Source: Gammaproteobacteria bacterium (GTDB lineage Bacteria; Pseudomonadota; Gammaproteobacteria; JAJPIJ01). From it: a DNA stretch of 64,000 bases. Of this stretch, positions 1 through 9,362 are shown piece after piece (positions within the stretch are counted from its first letter, which is position 1; every line of letters starts with the position of its first letter). The stretch covers positions 32,637 to 96,636 of the forward strand of contig DATJVC010000033.1 of NCBI GenBank assembly GCA_035501935.1, in the 5' to 3' direction. The translations under genes were made by a program, and so were the position numbers. The notes beneath the pieces were generated by a model. It saw nothing but the letters and a program-made list of their open reading frames with translations, did no database searches and was not told where the DNA came from.

Positions 1-906
1 GCCCACATCCACGGAGATATTCTTGTTGCGATTGACGGCTTCGGCGATGCGGCCTGCGCCGGAGGAAAATTTCTTGTCACCCTCGGTGCCGTAGCTGTGA
101 AATTGAATATGGGTCAGGTGCAGTGGCAGTCCATCGACACCGGCGATCGTCTTCAGCGTGGTCTCCACATTGCCAGGCACTCCAAGATTGCAACCGTGCA
201 CGTGCAACGGGTGCGGCACACCCAGCTCATGGACCGCGCGTGCCAGCACCTGCAGGATCTGTCGTGGCGTTACGCCGTAATGGGCGTTTTTTTCGTCGAG
301 GTCAAGATTGCGCTGGTTGAACTTGAAGGCGCTGATCCCGCCGGGATTAACCACCTTGACGGCGAGCGCCTGAGCGGCCGTAATGGTGAAGGCGACGTAG
401 TCGTTGATTTCTTCCTGACTCTTGCCGGAAGCGAGCATGCGCAACAGGAAATCATCGCTGCCCAACATGACATAGGCGCCCTTGTCGATGATGGGCGTGT
501 CGGCCATTTCCATATGCGCCTGCCGGGCGTTGGCCGGCAACATCGCCGGTTCGAAGCAGGCCGTATAGCCCATCTCCGCGTATCGATAGCCCGTGGCCAG
601 CGTCGACGGCACGGCGTGGCCCACCCCCGATCTCGTGAGGGTGGTGCGCGGCACGGGATCCGGCTGATGGTCTTCGGGCAGCAGGGTCCGTGCGATATTG
701 ACCTTGCCGCCACCGATGTGGGTGTGCGGGTCAATGGCGCCGGCCATCACCACCTTGCCGCGCAGATCAAGATTCACGGCCGCCGTTTCGGCGGCGGCGG
801 ACGATGGAGCCACGATGCGGCCATCGCGGATGTAAATGTCGCGTTGTTCACCATCCACGCCGTGCGTGGGATCGTAAACGGTAGCGCCGGACAGTTTGGT
901 CAACAT
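1..906 (-). CDS. fhcA: Formyltransferase/hydrolase complex subunit A (FhcA), 3' part missing
   Basis: The reading frame is open from an ATG at 904-906 to the left edge (302 codons), so the C-terminal part lies outside the window. It is an amidohydrolase-fold protein of the formylmethanofuran dehydrogenase subunit A family. The metal-binding motif DPHTHIGGGKVN is at residues 59-70 (His61, His63), followed by family-typical segments such as GYTACFEPAM and HVHGCNLGVPGN. In methylotrophs FhcA hydrolyses formylmethanofuran to formate inside the cytoplasmic Fhc complex. It follows fhcB by 15 bp on the same strand and is almost certainly co-transcribed; fhcD and fhcC are expected beyond the edge. 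Confidence 0.93.
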   Translation of the reverse strand, partial: MLTKLSGATVYDPTHGVDGEQRDIYIRDGRIVAPSSAAAETAAVNLDLRGKVVMAGAIDPHTHIGGGKVNIARTLLPEDHQPDPVPRTTLTRSGVGHAVPSTLATGYRYAEMGYTACFEPAMLPANARQAHMEMADTPIIDKGAYVMLGSDDFLLRMLASGKSQEEINDYVAFTITAAQALAVKVVNPGGISAFKFNQRNLDLDEKNAHYGVTPRQILQVLARAVHELGVPHPLHVHGCNLGVPGNVETTLKTIAGVDGLPLHLTHIQFHSYGTEGDKKFSSGAGRIAEAVNRNKNISVDVG

Positions 907-921
907 GGCTTCAACCCGGCA

Positions 922-2220
922 TTAGAGTTGTTTCAACAACGTTTGAAGGACGGCGCCCACGCTGGGCAGCGTCGAGTCCCGCAGGCGGTACAGCGGCAGG
1001 GAAACGACGTTGTCCACCCTGCACATTTGCCCCACATGGTCGATGCCGGGGGTTCCCACCGGAATGTATATGGAATATTCACGTTCGAATTTCGCCGGCG
1101 GAGGCGCCAAAAAGATCGTGGGTATCGCGGCCTGCGGCGGATGGAGATCAGGATCGAAGCTGGATATCCACAGCAGGGCGTCGACATCGCCGTTTGCCAG
1201 AAGATTGGCGGTGGCATTGCGGGACGGATCGTAATCCGGGAAGCCCTTCCCGAAATCCACGCGTAATGGATAACCGCTCTGCCATGTGCACACCGCCCCG
1301 GCGGTGACGATGGCCTCGTTGCCGCCCAGGGTCAGCCCGGAGCAGCGCGTGTACTGATTGAGATCCTTGACCAATTCGCAAATGCTGGCGACGGTGATAT
1401 CCGCTGCCGGGAAATTCAACCGCGGCGGCGCCCAGATAATGACGGCATATTTGGCGGCCTTGAGTTTCTTGACGAACCTGGCCACATGGCTGATCCTGAC
1501 GCCGGCCACGGTTTCCGCCTGCAGGGGGTTGCCGGAGAGCAGGGCACGCGCCGCGGCCAGCAGCTCATTCAGGCGTTGCGGGTCGTTTTTGAGATGCCAC
1601 GGTTTGCGTCCATCGGGACTCACCCCCGCGCCGGTTTCAAGACCCCGGCCGAGATAGACGATCTCGCGCTTGGTGGTATCGAGATCGAACATGGACTCCT
1701 TGTTCCAGACGTAACGTTCAAAGAATCGCGGATGATCGCTGCCCACGTCGGTGCCCGCGAATACGATGAGATCGGCGCGATTTCGAAGCTCCGCCAGCGT
1801 CGTCGTCATCCAGCCGCGATCCTGCATGGCAAGAATATTTCGGTACAGGCCGTCGCCCAGCATGTGATCAACGATCCCGCCGGTGCGATCAGCAAGCGCC
1901 ATGACGGCGCGCATGCCGGCAACGTCGGTCGACAGCCCGCTGAAAAGCGGGTGACGGGAGGACTTCAGCACTTTCGCCGCCGCCGCGACCGCCTTTCCCA
2001 GGCTGACCTCTGTGCCATTAATCCGCGGCGCGGCCGGTACGACGGGGCGTTCGAAGCCAGCTACGGCGCGGGGGCAGCGCGTCGAAGCGACATGCAGCGC
2101 ACCACGCCGTTCCTCGATTTCGAGATCATCGCAAAGCAGGCTGCAAAACGGGCAGGTGACGGATTTGAAGGTCTTCGACGCGGAGCGGCGAGTGCGCGAA
2201 TCTTGGGGATTTTCGAGCAT
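922..2220 (-). CDS. fhcB: Formyltransferase/hydrolase complex subunit B (FhcB)
   Basis: A 432-residue protein of the FwdB/FmdB family, which derives from molybdopterin oxidoreductases. The N-terminus carries CPFCSLLCDD (Cys23, Cys26, Cys30) and a further Cys49 in STRCPRA, an arrangement like a 4Fe-4S site. In the region where the methanogen enzyme carries its tungsten/molybdenum-ligating cysteine (around IVDHMLGDGLYRN, residues 113-125) no cysteine is seen, consistent with bacterial Fhc acting as a transferase/hydrolase rather than a redox enzyme. It is the first gene of the fhc operon here, with 297 bp of non-coding DNA upstream. Confidence 0.92.
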   Translation of the reverse strand: MLENPQDSRTRRSASKTFKSVTCPFCSLLCDDLEIEERRGALHVASTRCPRAVAGFERPVVPAAPRINGTEVSLGKAVAAAAKVLKSSRHPLFSGLSTDVAGMRAVMALADRTGGIVDHMLGDGLYRNILAMQDRGWMTTTLAELRNRADLIVFAGTDVGSDHPRFFERYVWNKESMFDLDTTKREIVYLGRGLETGAGVSPDGRKPWHLKNDPQRLNELLAAARALLSGNPLQAETVAGVRISHVARFVKKLKAAKYAVIIWAPPRLNFPAADITVASICELVKDLNQYTRCSGLTLGGNEAIVTAGAVCTWQSGYPLRVDFGKGFPDYDPSRNATANLLANGDVDALLWISSFDPDLHPPQAAIPTIFLAPPPAKFEREYSIYIPVGTPGIDHVGQMCRVDNVVSLPLYRLRDSTLPSVGAVLQTLLKQL

Positions 2221-2517
2221 GGTTTCTATGATTGGATTTTAGGGCTGACCGCGGACTGCGGCATGACTTGTTTATTGAAACCCACGCACTTATCCAGTAA
2301 TGGAAAAAGTACCATAAATCAGGCACGTTCACCATACTTTTCATGGCTAGAATCAAACGAATAGGCCTCGCCCGGCCTATTGACAGCCGTGCAGGTTTTA
2401 AGCCTAACCCGGCAGGGGGCAGGCGTGTCACCAAGCCGCGGATGGCGGCCCGGCAAGAGGGGCAAGAGGACTGGGGACTGGTGCGGGCCAACCCTGATGA
2501 GAAGAATCGGACTGGGT
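2221..2517. other. Intergenic region upstream of fhcB, with a small hairpin
   Basis: There are 297 bp between the fhcB start and the end of the upstream reductase gene. An 8-bp perfect inverted repeat (AATAGGCC at 2360-2367, GGCCTATT at 2374-2381, 6-nt loop) lies in it. It has no T-run, so it is more likely an operator or weak hairpin than an intrinsic terminator. The stretch 2270-2345 is AT-richer than its surroundings and is the likely promoter zone for fhcBA. I see no convincing ORF. Confidence 0.4.
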
Positions 2518-3897
2518 TTAGGAATCGATTGCCTTCAGCATTTCCCGGACTCGTGTGAATTTCTCGCGGGGTTTGCCCCTGGATTCGCCACGCCTGACCT
2601 CGGCGGCATCGATCTTGAGCCAATCCTCGAAACTGACGTGCTTGATGCCGCGTTTTGCCAACAGCGGGCAAATCGCATCCATGCCCTTCCTGTCCTCTCC
2701 CGAATCGAGCAATGCGAGATCGGCCAGGAGTGCATTCACCGTCGCCGCGCTGTCGCCGCGATTGGTGGCGATGACGCCGGTGGGACCACGCTTGATCCAG
2801 CCGGCGCAGTAAAGGCCGGGCACCGTGCCGTTCCCGTCGCGCAACCGTCCTTCCTCGTTGGCGAAAACACCTTTACGTTCATCGAAAGAAACGCCGCTGA
2901 CGGGCACTCCTTTGTGGCCTATACTGCAAAACAGCAGACCACATGGTAGTTCCATTTTTTCTCCAGTGCCTCGTGCGGCCTGATTGAAGGGTGATCCCTC
3001 CAACTTGTTTCTTTCCAGCACGACCGACTCAAGACGTTGCCGTCCACGCAGTTCCACGGGGCTTTTTAAAAAATGAAAATGGCAGCGGCGACGTTTTATC
3101 GTGGCGGATCGCCCTGCGAAGCTTTGAAATATTTCCACATTCCTCATGCTGGTGACGTTATTCCTGTCTGCAAGCTCTGTTTCGCTTTCAGGATTTAGTT
3201 CGAGGGCTTCGGGTGCCACGATGACATCAGCGTTGGCGAGTTCCCCCAGTTCGAGCAGTTCTTTGTTGCTGAATCTGGCCTGGGCGGGACCGCGCCTGCC
3301 GATGATATGTATTTCCCTTACCCGGCTTTCTGCCAGCGCTTCCAGGGCGTGTTGAGCGATATCCGTGTTTTTTAACTCATCGACGGTTTTCGCCAGGATC
3401 CGGCAGACATCGGCGGCAACGTTTCCCTGACCGATGATGACCGCGACTTCCCGAGAGAGATCGAAATGGTGGTCACAATAGTCCGGATGGCCGTTGTACC
3501 AGCCCGCAAACTCCATGGCCGTGTGACTTCCCGTCAGGTCTTCTCCCGGTATGCCAAGCTTTCGATCCGCCTCCGCGCCACAGGTGAATATGATCGCGTG
3601 ATAAGCCTCGCGCAGTTCCGTGACCGTCAGGTCCCGTCCGACACAGACATTGCCAACAAAACGGTGATTGGGCGCGCGTGCGATCTTGTCGTAAAACTGT
3701 GTCGCCTGTTTAAGCTTGGGATGATCGGGCGCCACACCGTGGCGCACCAATCCATACGGGACCGGCAGACGTTCATACATGTCCACGAACACGTTTTTGC
3801 CCGACTTGAACAGTGCCTCGGTGGCGTAAAAACCACTTGGGCCGCTGCCCACGATCGCAACTCGCAGGGGGCATTCTATTGAACCTAAGACAGGCAT
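2518..3897 (-). CDS. fprA: Ferredoxin-NADP(+) reductase, adrenodoxin-reductase type (FprA-like)
   Basis: A 459-residue flavoprotein. The N-terminal FAD-binding motif VAIVGSGPSGFYATEAL is at residues 13-29, followed by the family signature YERLPVPYGLVRHGVAPDH. A second dinucleotide fold, VIIGQGNVAADVCRIL, should bind NADP. The C-terminal CAGWIKRGPTGVIATNRGD segment is the typical FAD-contacting end of this family. It moves electrons between NADP(H) and a ferredoxin. It lies upstream of fhcBA on the same strand, but the 297-bp gap makes co-transcription uncertain. It diverges from the efflux operon at 4103. Confidence 0.9.
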   Translation of the reverse strand: MPVLGSIECPLRVAIVGSGPSGFYATEALFKSGKNVFVDMYERLPVPYGLVRHGVAPDHPKLKQATQFYDKIARAPNHRFVGNVCVGRDLTVTELREAYHAIIFTCGAEADRKLGIPGEDLTGSHTAMEFAGWYNGHPDYCDHHFDLSREVAVIIGQGNVAADVCRILAKTVDELKNTDIAQHALEALAESRVREIHIIGRRGPAQARFSNKELLELGELANADVIVAPEALELNPESETELADRNNVTSMRNVEIFQSFAGRSATIKRRRCHFHFLKSPVELRGRQRLESVVLERNKLEGSPFNQAARGTGEKMELPCGLLFCSIGHKGVPVSGVSFDERKGVFANEEGRLRDGNGTVPGLYCAGWIKRGPTGVIATNRGDSAATVNALLADLALLDSGEDRKGMDAICPLLAKRGIKHVSFEDWLKIDAAEVRRGESRGKPREKFTRVREMLKAIDS

Positions 3898-4102
3898 GCT
3901 TCTGAAATTCTCGGTAATCCCGTTTCTTCTTGTGAACCTGCGGCTGGCAGTGATGCTTGCTACTCATCAACGACCGGCAACGGCGGCGTCTGTTCGGCGT
4001 AATCTGATTTACAGCATTATATACGCCATATGGTCGATGAGACGATCGCCAATCGGTGCCAGTGCTTTGATGTTTCGCCGGGAAAACGGGCACAATGGCC
4101 CC

Positions 4103-5422
4103 ATGGAAGACCTGAATAAGTTGAAAATAGACCGCGGCGGCAAGCGCGGCGCCGGCCCGTTGCCTCGCGGTGGCGGCAGAAAGCGGCTGATGATTTTGCT
4201 GGCCCTGATGGTTGCCGGGGTGGGAGGGTATTTCAAGTATGGCGGCCATCTCAATCTATTGCGGCCGCGCCCGGAGGTGGAGGTCGGTAATGTAGTGACG
4301 GCCTATCCCTCGCAGGCGCTCTCGCTTTTTAACGCCACGGGCTACGTAGTGCCGCAGACCAGGGCGGATGTCGCCTCCAAGGCCACCGGCCGGCTGCAGG
4401 CGATCGAGGTGGAGGCGGGCAGCGTGGTCAGGAAAGATCAGATCATCGCCCGCCTGGAGGATCAAGACGTGGTGGCCGTCATGGAGCGCAATCGCGCCAG
4501 CGTCGAGGCGGCGAGGGCGGCCGTCACGGAGGCTAGGGCCCAGTTGCACGTGAGTCAGGCGCGAGTGGCGGAAGTGCGTGCGGAAATGCTGGACGCAGAA
4601 CGCGCCATGACACGGGCCCAGGCCATGGTCGGTAAAAAATATGTTACCCAGGAATTTTATGATGCGGCGCAGGCTCGTCGTGACAAAGCCGCCGCCAACG
4701 TGTCGAGTGCAGAGGCGGGTGTCGCCGCCGCCGCCGCCTCGCTCGCTACTGCGGAGGCACAGGTGACAGCGGCGGAAGCGGCTTACGACGAAGCCAGGGT
4801 GGCGGTGGAGTACACGTTGATCCGGGCGCCATTCGACGGCGTCATCCTGTCCAAGCATGCCGACGTGGGCGACGTGGTGGCGCCGTTTGCCTCGGCAAAT
4901 CAGTCCAAGGGCGCCGTGGTATCGATGGCGGACATGAGCACCTTGCAGGTGGAGGCCGACGTGTCGGAATCGAACCTCACCAAGGTCAGCGTGGGACAAC
5001 CCTGCGAAATCCAGCTCGATGCGCTGCCGGAGCAGCGGCTGCGCGGCGAAGTGCATGCCATTGTCCCGACCGTGGATCGCGCCAAGGCCACGGTGCTGGT
5101 CAAGGTGAAATTCATCGACCCCGAACCCCGCATCCTGCCCGACATGAGCGCCCGGGTGGCATTTTTGAGCCGGTCGTTGACAGAGGAAGATCAAAAGCCG
5201 CGCACGGCCGTGCCGGCGGCCGCCATCGTGACGCACGACGGTCACAGCCTCGCGTATCGGCTGGACGGCGATGTGGCCCGTGAAGTGACGGTAATGGCTG
5301 GCGGCGAGCGTTTGGGCGACCTGGTGGTGATCAAGGCGGGGCTCAACCCCGGCGACAAGGTGGTGCTGAATCCGTCCGCCGAACTGCGGGACGGCATGCG
5401 GATAAAACTACCGCAGTCATGA
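4103..5422 (+). CDS. HlyD/MacA-type membrane-fusion (periplasmic adaptor) protein
   Basis: The start chosen is ATG 4103, giving 439 residues with one N-terminal membrane anchor (RLMILLALMVAGVGGYF, about residues 28-44); the frame extends further upstream but that part is not adaptor-like. A lipoyl/barrel-sandwich half follows (GRLQAIEVEAGSVVRKDQ), then an alanine-rich coiled-coil hairpin of about 120 residues, the second lipoyl half (YTLIRAPFDGVILSKH) and a beta-barrel. It should link an inner-membrane ABC exporter to an outer-membrane channel. It overlaps the ATPase gene by 4 bp. The substrate is unknown and no TolC-like gene is nearby. Confidence 0.88.
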   Translation: MEDLNKLKIDRGGKRGAGPLPRGGGRKRLMILLALMVAGVGGYFKYGGHLNLLRPRPEVEVGNVVTAYPSQALSLFNATGYVVPQTRADVASKATGRLQAIEVEAGSVVRKDQIIARLEDQDVVAVMERNRASVEAARAAVTEARAQLHVSQARVAEVRAEMLDAERAMTRAQAMVGKKYVTQEFYDAAQARRDKAAANVSSAEAGVAAAAASLATAEAQVTAAEAAYDEARVAVEYTLIRAPFDGVILSKHADVGDVVAPFASANQSKGAVVSMADMSTLQVEADVSESNLTKVSVGQPCEIQLDALPEQRLRGEVHAIVPTVDRAKATVLVKVKFIDPEPRILPDMSARVAFLSRSLTEEDQKPRTAVPAAAIVTHDGHSLAYRLDGDVAREVTVMAGGERLGDLVVIKAGLNPGDKVVLNPSAELRDGMRIKLPQS

Positions 5423-6120
5423 CGCCGGTCGTCGAGATTCGCCGTCTATGCAAGTCCTACCGGCGTGGAGATCAGGACGTGCATGTATTGATGAATCTCG
5501 ATCTTACGATTTACGAGGGCAGTTTTGTCGCCTTGATGGGGCCTTCTGGATCGGGCAAGTCCACGCTGCTGAACATCATCGCCGGCATTGATCGGCCAGA
5601 CAGCGGCGAACTGCGCATCGCCGGCATCGATATCACCACGCTCTCCGAAGCGGCGCTGGCGCAGTGGCGGGCGGAAAACATCGGCTTTGTCTTCCAATTC
5701 TACAATCTCATGCCGGTACTCACGGCGTACGAGAATATCGAACTGCCGCTGTTGCTGACCGATCTGTCGCGGCGGCAGCGCCGCGAGCATGTCGATATGG
5801 TGCTGGACCTGGTCGGTCTGACCGATCGCAGCGAACATTACCCGTCGCAGCTCTCCGGTGGACAGCAGCAGCGTGTGGCCATCGCCCGTGCGCTGGTCAC
5901 CGATCCCACGCTCATTGTCGCAGACGAGCCAACCGGTGATCTCGACCGGGTGTCGGCCCGCGACATCCTCGATCTGCTCGAATCGCTCAACAGCACTCTG
6001 GGCAAGACCATCATCATGGTTACGCACGATCAACTTGCCGCCGATCGCGCCCATGTCATCCGTCATCTCGACAAGGGCGTGCTGACCGACACTGAACAGC
6101 CCGCGCCCGCCGCGGCATGA
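5419..6120 (+). CDS. ABC transporter ATP-binding protein, MacB/LolD class
   Basis: A 233-residue ATPase with Walker A GPSGSGKS (near residue 41), Q-loop region [10 protein letters not shown], signature LSGGQQQR, Walker [13 protein letters not shown] and switch histidine MVTHD. Sequence and length fit the LolD/MacB-ATPase class, which powers mechanotransmission of periplasmic cargo rather than classical transport. It overlaps the adaptor stop by 4 bp and is followed 3 bp later by the first permease. Neighbours indicate an adaptor-dependent efflux or lipid/peptide-export system distinct from the LolCDE set at 30.5-33.7 kb. Confidence 0.93.
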   Translation: MTPVVEIRRLCKSYRRGDQDVHVLMNLDLTIYEGSFVALMGPSGSGKSTLLNIIAGIDRPDSGELRIAGIDITTLSEAALAQWRAENIGFVFQFYNLMPVLTAYENIELPLLLTDLSRRQRREHVDMVLDLVGLTDRSEHYPSQLSGGQQQRVAIARALVTDPTLIVADEPTGDLDRVSARDILDLLESLNSTLGKTIIMVTHDQLAADRAHVIRHLDKGVLTDTEQPAPAAA

Positions 6121-6123
6121 AGC

Positions 6124-7284
6124 ATGGCCTATCTGCCACGCCTGATTTTCCGCAATCTTCTCCGCCACCCCCTGCGGACTCTATTGACGGCGATTGGCAT
6201 CGTCGTTGCCATCACCGCCTTCGGCCTGCTGCGCACGACCGTCGACGCCTGGTACGCAGGAGTGGAGGCATCTTCCAGCTCGCGGCTGGTGACGCGCAAT
6301 AAAAACTCACTGGTCTTCCCGCTGCCGCTGCATTATCTGAACAAGATCCGCCAGGTCGGCGGTGTATCGCAGGTCAGCTACGCCGAGTGGTTCGGCGGCA
6401 TCTACATCGACAAGAAGAACTTCTTCCCCCAGTTCGCCGTGGACGGGCACACCTATTTCAAGTTGTATCCGGAGTTCGTCGTTCCACCGGAACAATTGAG
6501 GTCGTTCTCGCTCGACCGACGCGGTGTCATCGTGGGCCGCAAGACCGCAGCCCAGTATGGTTGGAAGATCGGCGATCAAATTCCGCTCCAGGGAACCATC
6601 TACCCCGGCACCTGGGACTTTGTCATTGAGGGCATCTATCGCGGCATCGACAGCAAGACCGACGAGACGCAGTTCTTTTTTCACTGGGATTACCTGAACG
6701 AGATTACCAAAAAAACCAATCCAGATAACGCCGACAAGATCGGCATTTTTCTGGTGGGGCTGAAGCACGCGCAGGATGCGCCGCTGATCGCCCAGCACAT
6801 CGACGCCATGTTTGCCAACTCGCTTGCCGAGACGCTGACCGAAACCGAAAAGGCCTTCCAGTTGAGTTTCGTGGCCATGACCGAGGCTATTCTGCTGGTC
6901 ATACAAGCGGTGTCATTTTTGATCATCCTGATCATCATGGCGGTGATGGCCAATACGATGGCCATGACCGCCCGAGAGCGCCGGGGGGAATATGCCATCC
7001 TGAAGGCGATGGGCTTTCCGGCGCGCTTCATCGTCGGCCTTATTTTGGGCGAGTCGCTGCTGTTGAGCTTGAGCGCCGGCGCCGCCGGCATCGTCCTCAT
7101 CTTCCCCACCGCGCGTGACGTGGGCGCGCGCTTCGGCACGCTGTTCCCCATCTTCAATGTTTCAGCGCAGACGATATGGATGGCGGCGGGCGCCGCGCTG
7201 CTGGTGGGGGTGGTCGCCGCCGTGGTGCCCGCCTGGCGGGCCGCACATATACCCATCGCAGAAGGTATGCGGGGTGTCGTCTGA
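6124..7284 (+). CDS. ABC transporter permease, FtsX/MacB family (first of two)
   Basis: A 386-residue protein with one N-terminal transmembrane helix (LLTAIGIVVAITAFGLL), a large periplasmic MacB-PCD-like domain (about residues 45-250) and three C-terminal helices. The loop with the family motif TARERRGEYAILKAMGFPARF precedes the last helices. It works with the ATPase encoded just upstream. Its stop codon shares a base with the start of the second permease (TGATG), so the two are translationally coupled. Unlike MacB, the ATPase is not fused to it. Confidence 0.9.
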   Translation: MAYLPRLIFRNLLRHPLRTLLTAIGIVVAITAFGLLRTTVDAWYAGVEASSSSRLVTRNKNSLVFPLPLHYLNKIRQVGGVSQVSYAEWFGGIYIDKKNFFPQFAVDGHTYFKLYPEFVVPPEQLRSFSLDRRGVIVGRKTAAQYGWKIGDQIPLQGTIYPGTWDFVIEGIYRGIDSKTDETQFFFHWDYLNEITKKTNPDNADKIGIFLVGLKHAQDAPLIAQHIDAMFANSLAETLTETEKAFQLSFVAMTEAILLVIQAVSFLIILIIMAVMANTMAMTARERRGEYAILKAMGFPARFIVGLILGESLLLSLSAGAAGIVLIFPTARDVGARFGTLFPIFNVSAQTIWMAAGAALLVGVVAAVVPAWRAAHIPIAEGMRGVV

Positions 7285-8450
7285 TGGGAATCCCGTTGTC
7301 TTATATCGTCCGTAATCTATGGGTGCGCAGGCTCACCACCGGACTGACGGCGATGGGCATGGCGCTGGTGGTGTACGTGTTCGCCGCCGTGCTCATGCTT
7401 TCGGAGGGGTTGGAAAAGACGCTGGTGCAGACCGGCAGCAACGACAACGTTGTCGTCATCCGTCGTTCCGCGGAGACGGAGATCCAGAGCGCGGTGTACC
7501 GCGATCAGGCCACTCTGGTGGCGAGCCTGCCGGAGATCGGCAATGACGCCCATGGCGATCGGCTGGTGTCGAAGGAGGTCGTGGTATTGATGGTGCTGCC
7601 CAAACGCGGCACCAACAAGCCCTCCAACGTCACCATCCGCGGTCTGTCATTATCGGGCGTCAGCATGCGCCCGCAGGTGCATGTCATACGAGGGCGCATG
7701 TTCCGGCCCGGTTCCGCTGAGATAGTCGCCGGTAACAAAATCGCCAAAGGCTTCATGGGAGCGGGCTTGGGAGAGCATATCAAGCTCGGCCAGCAGGAAT
7801 GGACGGTGGTCGGCATCTTTGATGCCGGCAACAGCGGCTTTGCCTCGGAGCTGTGGGGCGACGCCGATCAGATGATGCAGACCTTCCGCCGTGAGTCGTA
7901 TTCCTCGGTGGTGTTCCGGTTGGCCGACCCCGGCGCTTTTGCCGCCGTCAAAAAGAAACTGGAATCCGATCAGCGGCTGACCGTGGAGGCGGAGCGCGAG
8001 CCACGCTTTTACGCCCGCCAGTCGGAACTGATGTCGAACTTCCTGCGCATCCTCGGTACGGTCCTGAGTTCGATCTTCTCCATCGGCGCCATCATTGGCG
8101 CGATGATCACCATGTACGCCTCGGTCGCCAACCGCACCGCCGAGATCGGCACCCTGCGGGCCATCGGCTTCCGGCGCTGGAACATCCTGAGCGCCTTCAT
8201 GCTGGAATCGCTGCTGCTGAGCCTGGTGGGCGGCATCATCGGGTTGGTGATGGCCTCATTCATGCAGTTCTTCACCGTCTCGACCATGAACTGGCAGACC
8301 TTCGCCGAACTGGCCTTTTCCTTCACCATGACTCAGCGCGTGATCATCGAGGGATTGTTGTTCGCGTTGCTGATGGGCTTTGCCGGCGGCGTTCTGCCGG
8401 CGCTGCGCGCCGCGCGCATGAACATCATCGACGCCCTCCGCACTGTCTAA
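7284..8450 (+). CDS. ABC transporter permease, FtsX/MacB family (second of two)
   Basis: The start is the ATG overlapping the TGA of the preceding permease, giving 388 residues. Topology matches its partner: an N-terminal helix (LTAMGMALVVYVFAAVLML), a periplasmic domain, then three C-terminal helices with the conserved NRTAEIGTLRAIGFRRWNI loop. The two permeases differ in sequence and probably form a heterodimer, as LolC and LolE do. This is the last gene of the adaptor-ATPase-permease-permease operon. The convergent CDF gene ends 14 bp downstream with no visible terminator. Confidence 0.9.
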   Translation: MGIPLSYIVRNLWVRRLTTGLTAMGMALVVYVFAAVLMLSEGLEKTLVQTGSNDNVVVIRRSAETEIQSAVYRDQATLVASLPEIGNDAHGDRLVSKEVVVLMVLPKRGTNKPSNVTIRGLSLSGVSMRPQVHVIRGRMFRPGSAEIVAGNKIAKGFMGAGLGEHIKLGQQEWTVVGIFDAGNSGFASELWGDADQMMQTFRRESYSSVVFRLADPGAFAAVKKKLESDQRLTVEAEREPRFYARQSELMSNFLRILGTVLSSIFSIGAIIGAMITMYASVANRTAEIGTLRAIGFRRWNILSAFMLESLLLSLVGGIIGLVMASFMQFFTVSTMNWQTFAELAFSFTMTQRVIIEGLLFALLMGFAGGVLPALRAARMNIIDALRTV

Positions 8451-8464
8451 CGCCCGGGTTCCAA

Positions 8465-9082
8465 CTATGCGTGCTCTGAGACATGGTTGCACTCGATATG
8501 CGCGGGCCACAGCAACTCGTTGGCCGAAGTTCGAACCTCGCGGAGAGTAGAAACCGCGAGCCAAATGCCAACGCCGAGCGCGACCAGAGCATCCGCTTCG
8601 TTATGGCCCGTGACGGCGACCAGCACGCCCGCTACGACCGGGGCGAGAGAAACCCAGACATCGCCAAGATTGTGAAGGTACGCGAGGCGCGCTGTGGCGT
8701 TGTGATCGGCCGCCTCGTGTAGCAGCCTAGCAACAGCGTAATTTGCGGCCGCAGCAGCCAAGCCCGTTGCGATAGGCACAAGACTCACCACAGGCGCGGG
8801 ATGCCTGAGGCGCAGGACTGCTTCGATGATGATGCTGGCACTCAAGACGACTAGCCCCAGAGAATTAAGCACGTTTGTAGTGCGCTGAGACTGCCGACCG
8901 AGATAGACAGGCAGGAAGAAGGCGAGATAGAGGCAGAGCAACGCGAGTTCATCCGAGAAATTGTGTGCGCTATCGACCAGGAGGCTCAGGCTGTGCGATT
9001 GAACGCCGGCGATGGCCTCACCAACTGCAATGGCCGTATTCAACGCGACAGCACCACCAACCGCTTTACGAAAGTGCGACAC
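8465..9082 (-). CDS. Cation diffusion facilitator (CDF) family transporter, short form
   Basis: A 205-residue membrane protein with about six hydrophobic segments and the two paired CDF metal-site motifs: HNFSDE in TM2 and HNLGDV in TM5. It lacks the usual cytoplasmic C-terminal domain, so it is a short CDF form. It should exchange Zn(II), Co(II), Fe(II) or a similar cation for protons at the inner membrane; the ion cannot be read from sequence. It ends convergently with the efflux operon. Its base composition looks a little less GC-rich than its neighbours. Confidence 0.85.
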   Translation of the reverse strand: MSHFRKAVGGAVALNTAIAVGEAIAGVQSHSLSLLVDSAHNFSDELALLCLYLAFFLPVYLGRQSQRTTNVLNSLGLVVLSASIIIEAVLRLRHPAPVVSLVPIATGLAAAAANYAVARLLHEAADHNATARLAYLHNLGDVWVSLAPVVAGVLVAVTGHNEADALVALGVGIWLAVSTLREVRTSANELLWPAHIECNHVSEHA

Positions 9083-9362
9083 CGCTGCTCCTATGTGGCG
9101 CCCAACTAGAGTTAGATTTCACTTTTGCGATCTGATCTGGGTATCAACGCCGTATAAACTGGTGTGCATGTTTTAACCCCGTGATTTTAGCCAGCCAAAT
9201 ATTGAAAACATGGCGATGATTTTATCAAAAGACTGACAGGGCCTAGTGAGAGAACATCAGAAGATGGGGTTCGATATCAGCCCGATGGTGGGCGTGCGTT
9301 ATACTGTTTACATAGTGCGACAGTAAAACAACCAAAATTAAGCTATAAATCAGGGAATAAGC
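9083..9362. promoter_or_regulatory. Divergent upstream region of the CDF gene and the H4MPT operon
   Basis: These 280 bp must hold the promoters for the minus-strand CDF gene and the plus-strand C1 operon. A TATACT hexamer near 9300-9305 is a possible -10 for the operon, but I see no good -35 at the right spacing. AGGGA at about 9351 sits 7 nt before the GTG start of the first operon gene and is the likely ribosome-binding site. No ORF is recognised. Confidence 0.4.

Noticed and set aside
97..1266. A 389-codon open frame on the plus strand over fhcA and fhcB
   Set aside because: The minus strand there encodes conserved FhcA and FhcB; the plus-strand product has no recognisable motif.
5419..8450. 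Second lipoprotein-export (Lol) system
   Set aside because: The ATPase and permeases are Lol/MacB-like, but the upstream membrane-fusion adaptor indicates an efflux-type exporter, and a full lolCED set exists at 30.5-33.7 kb.
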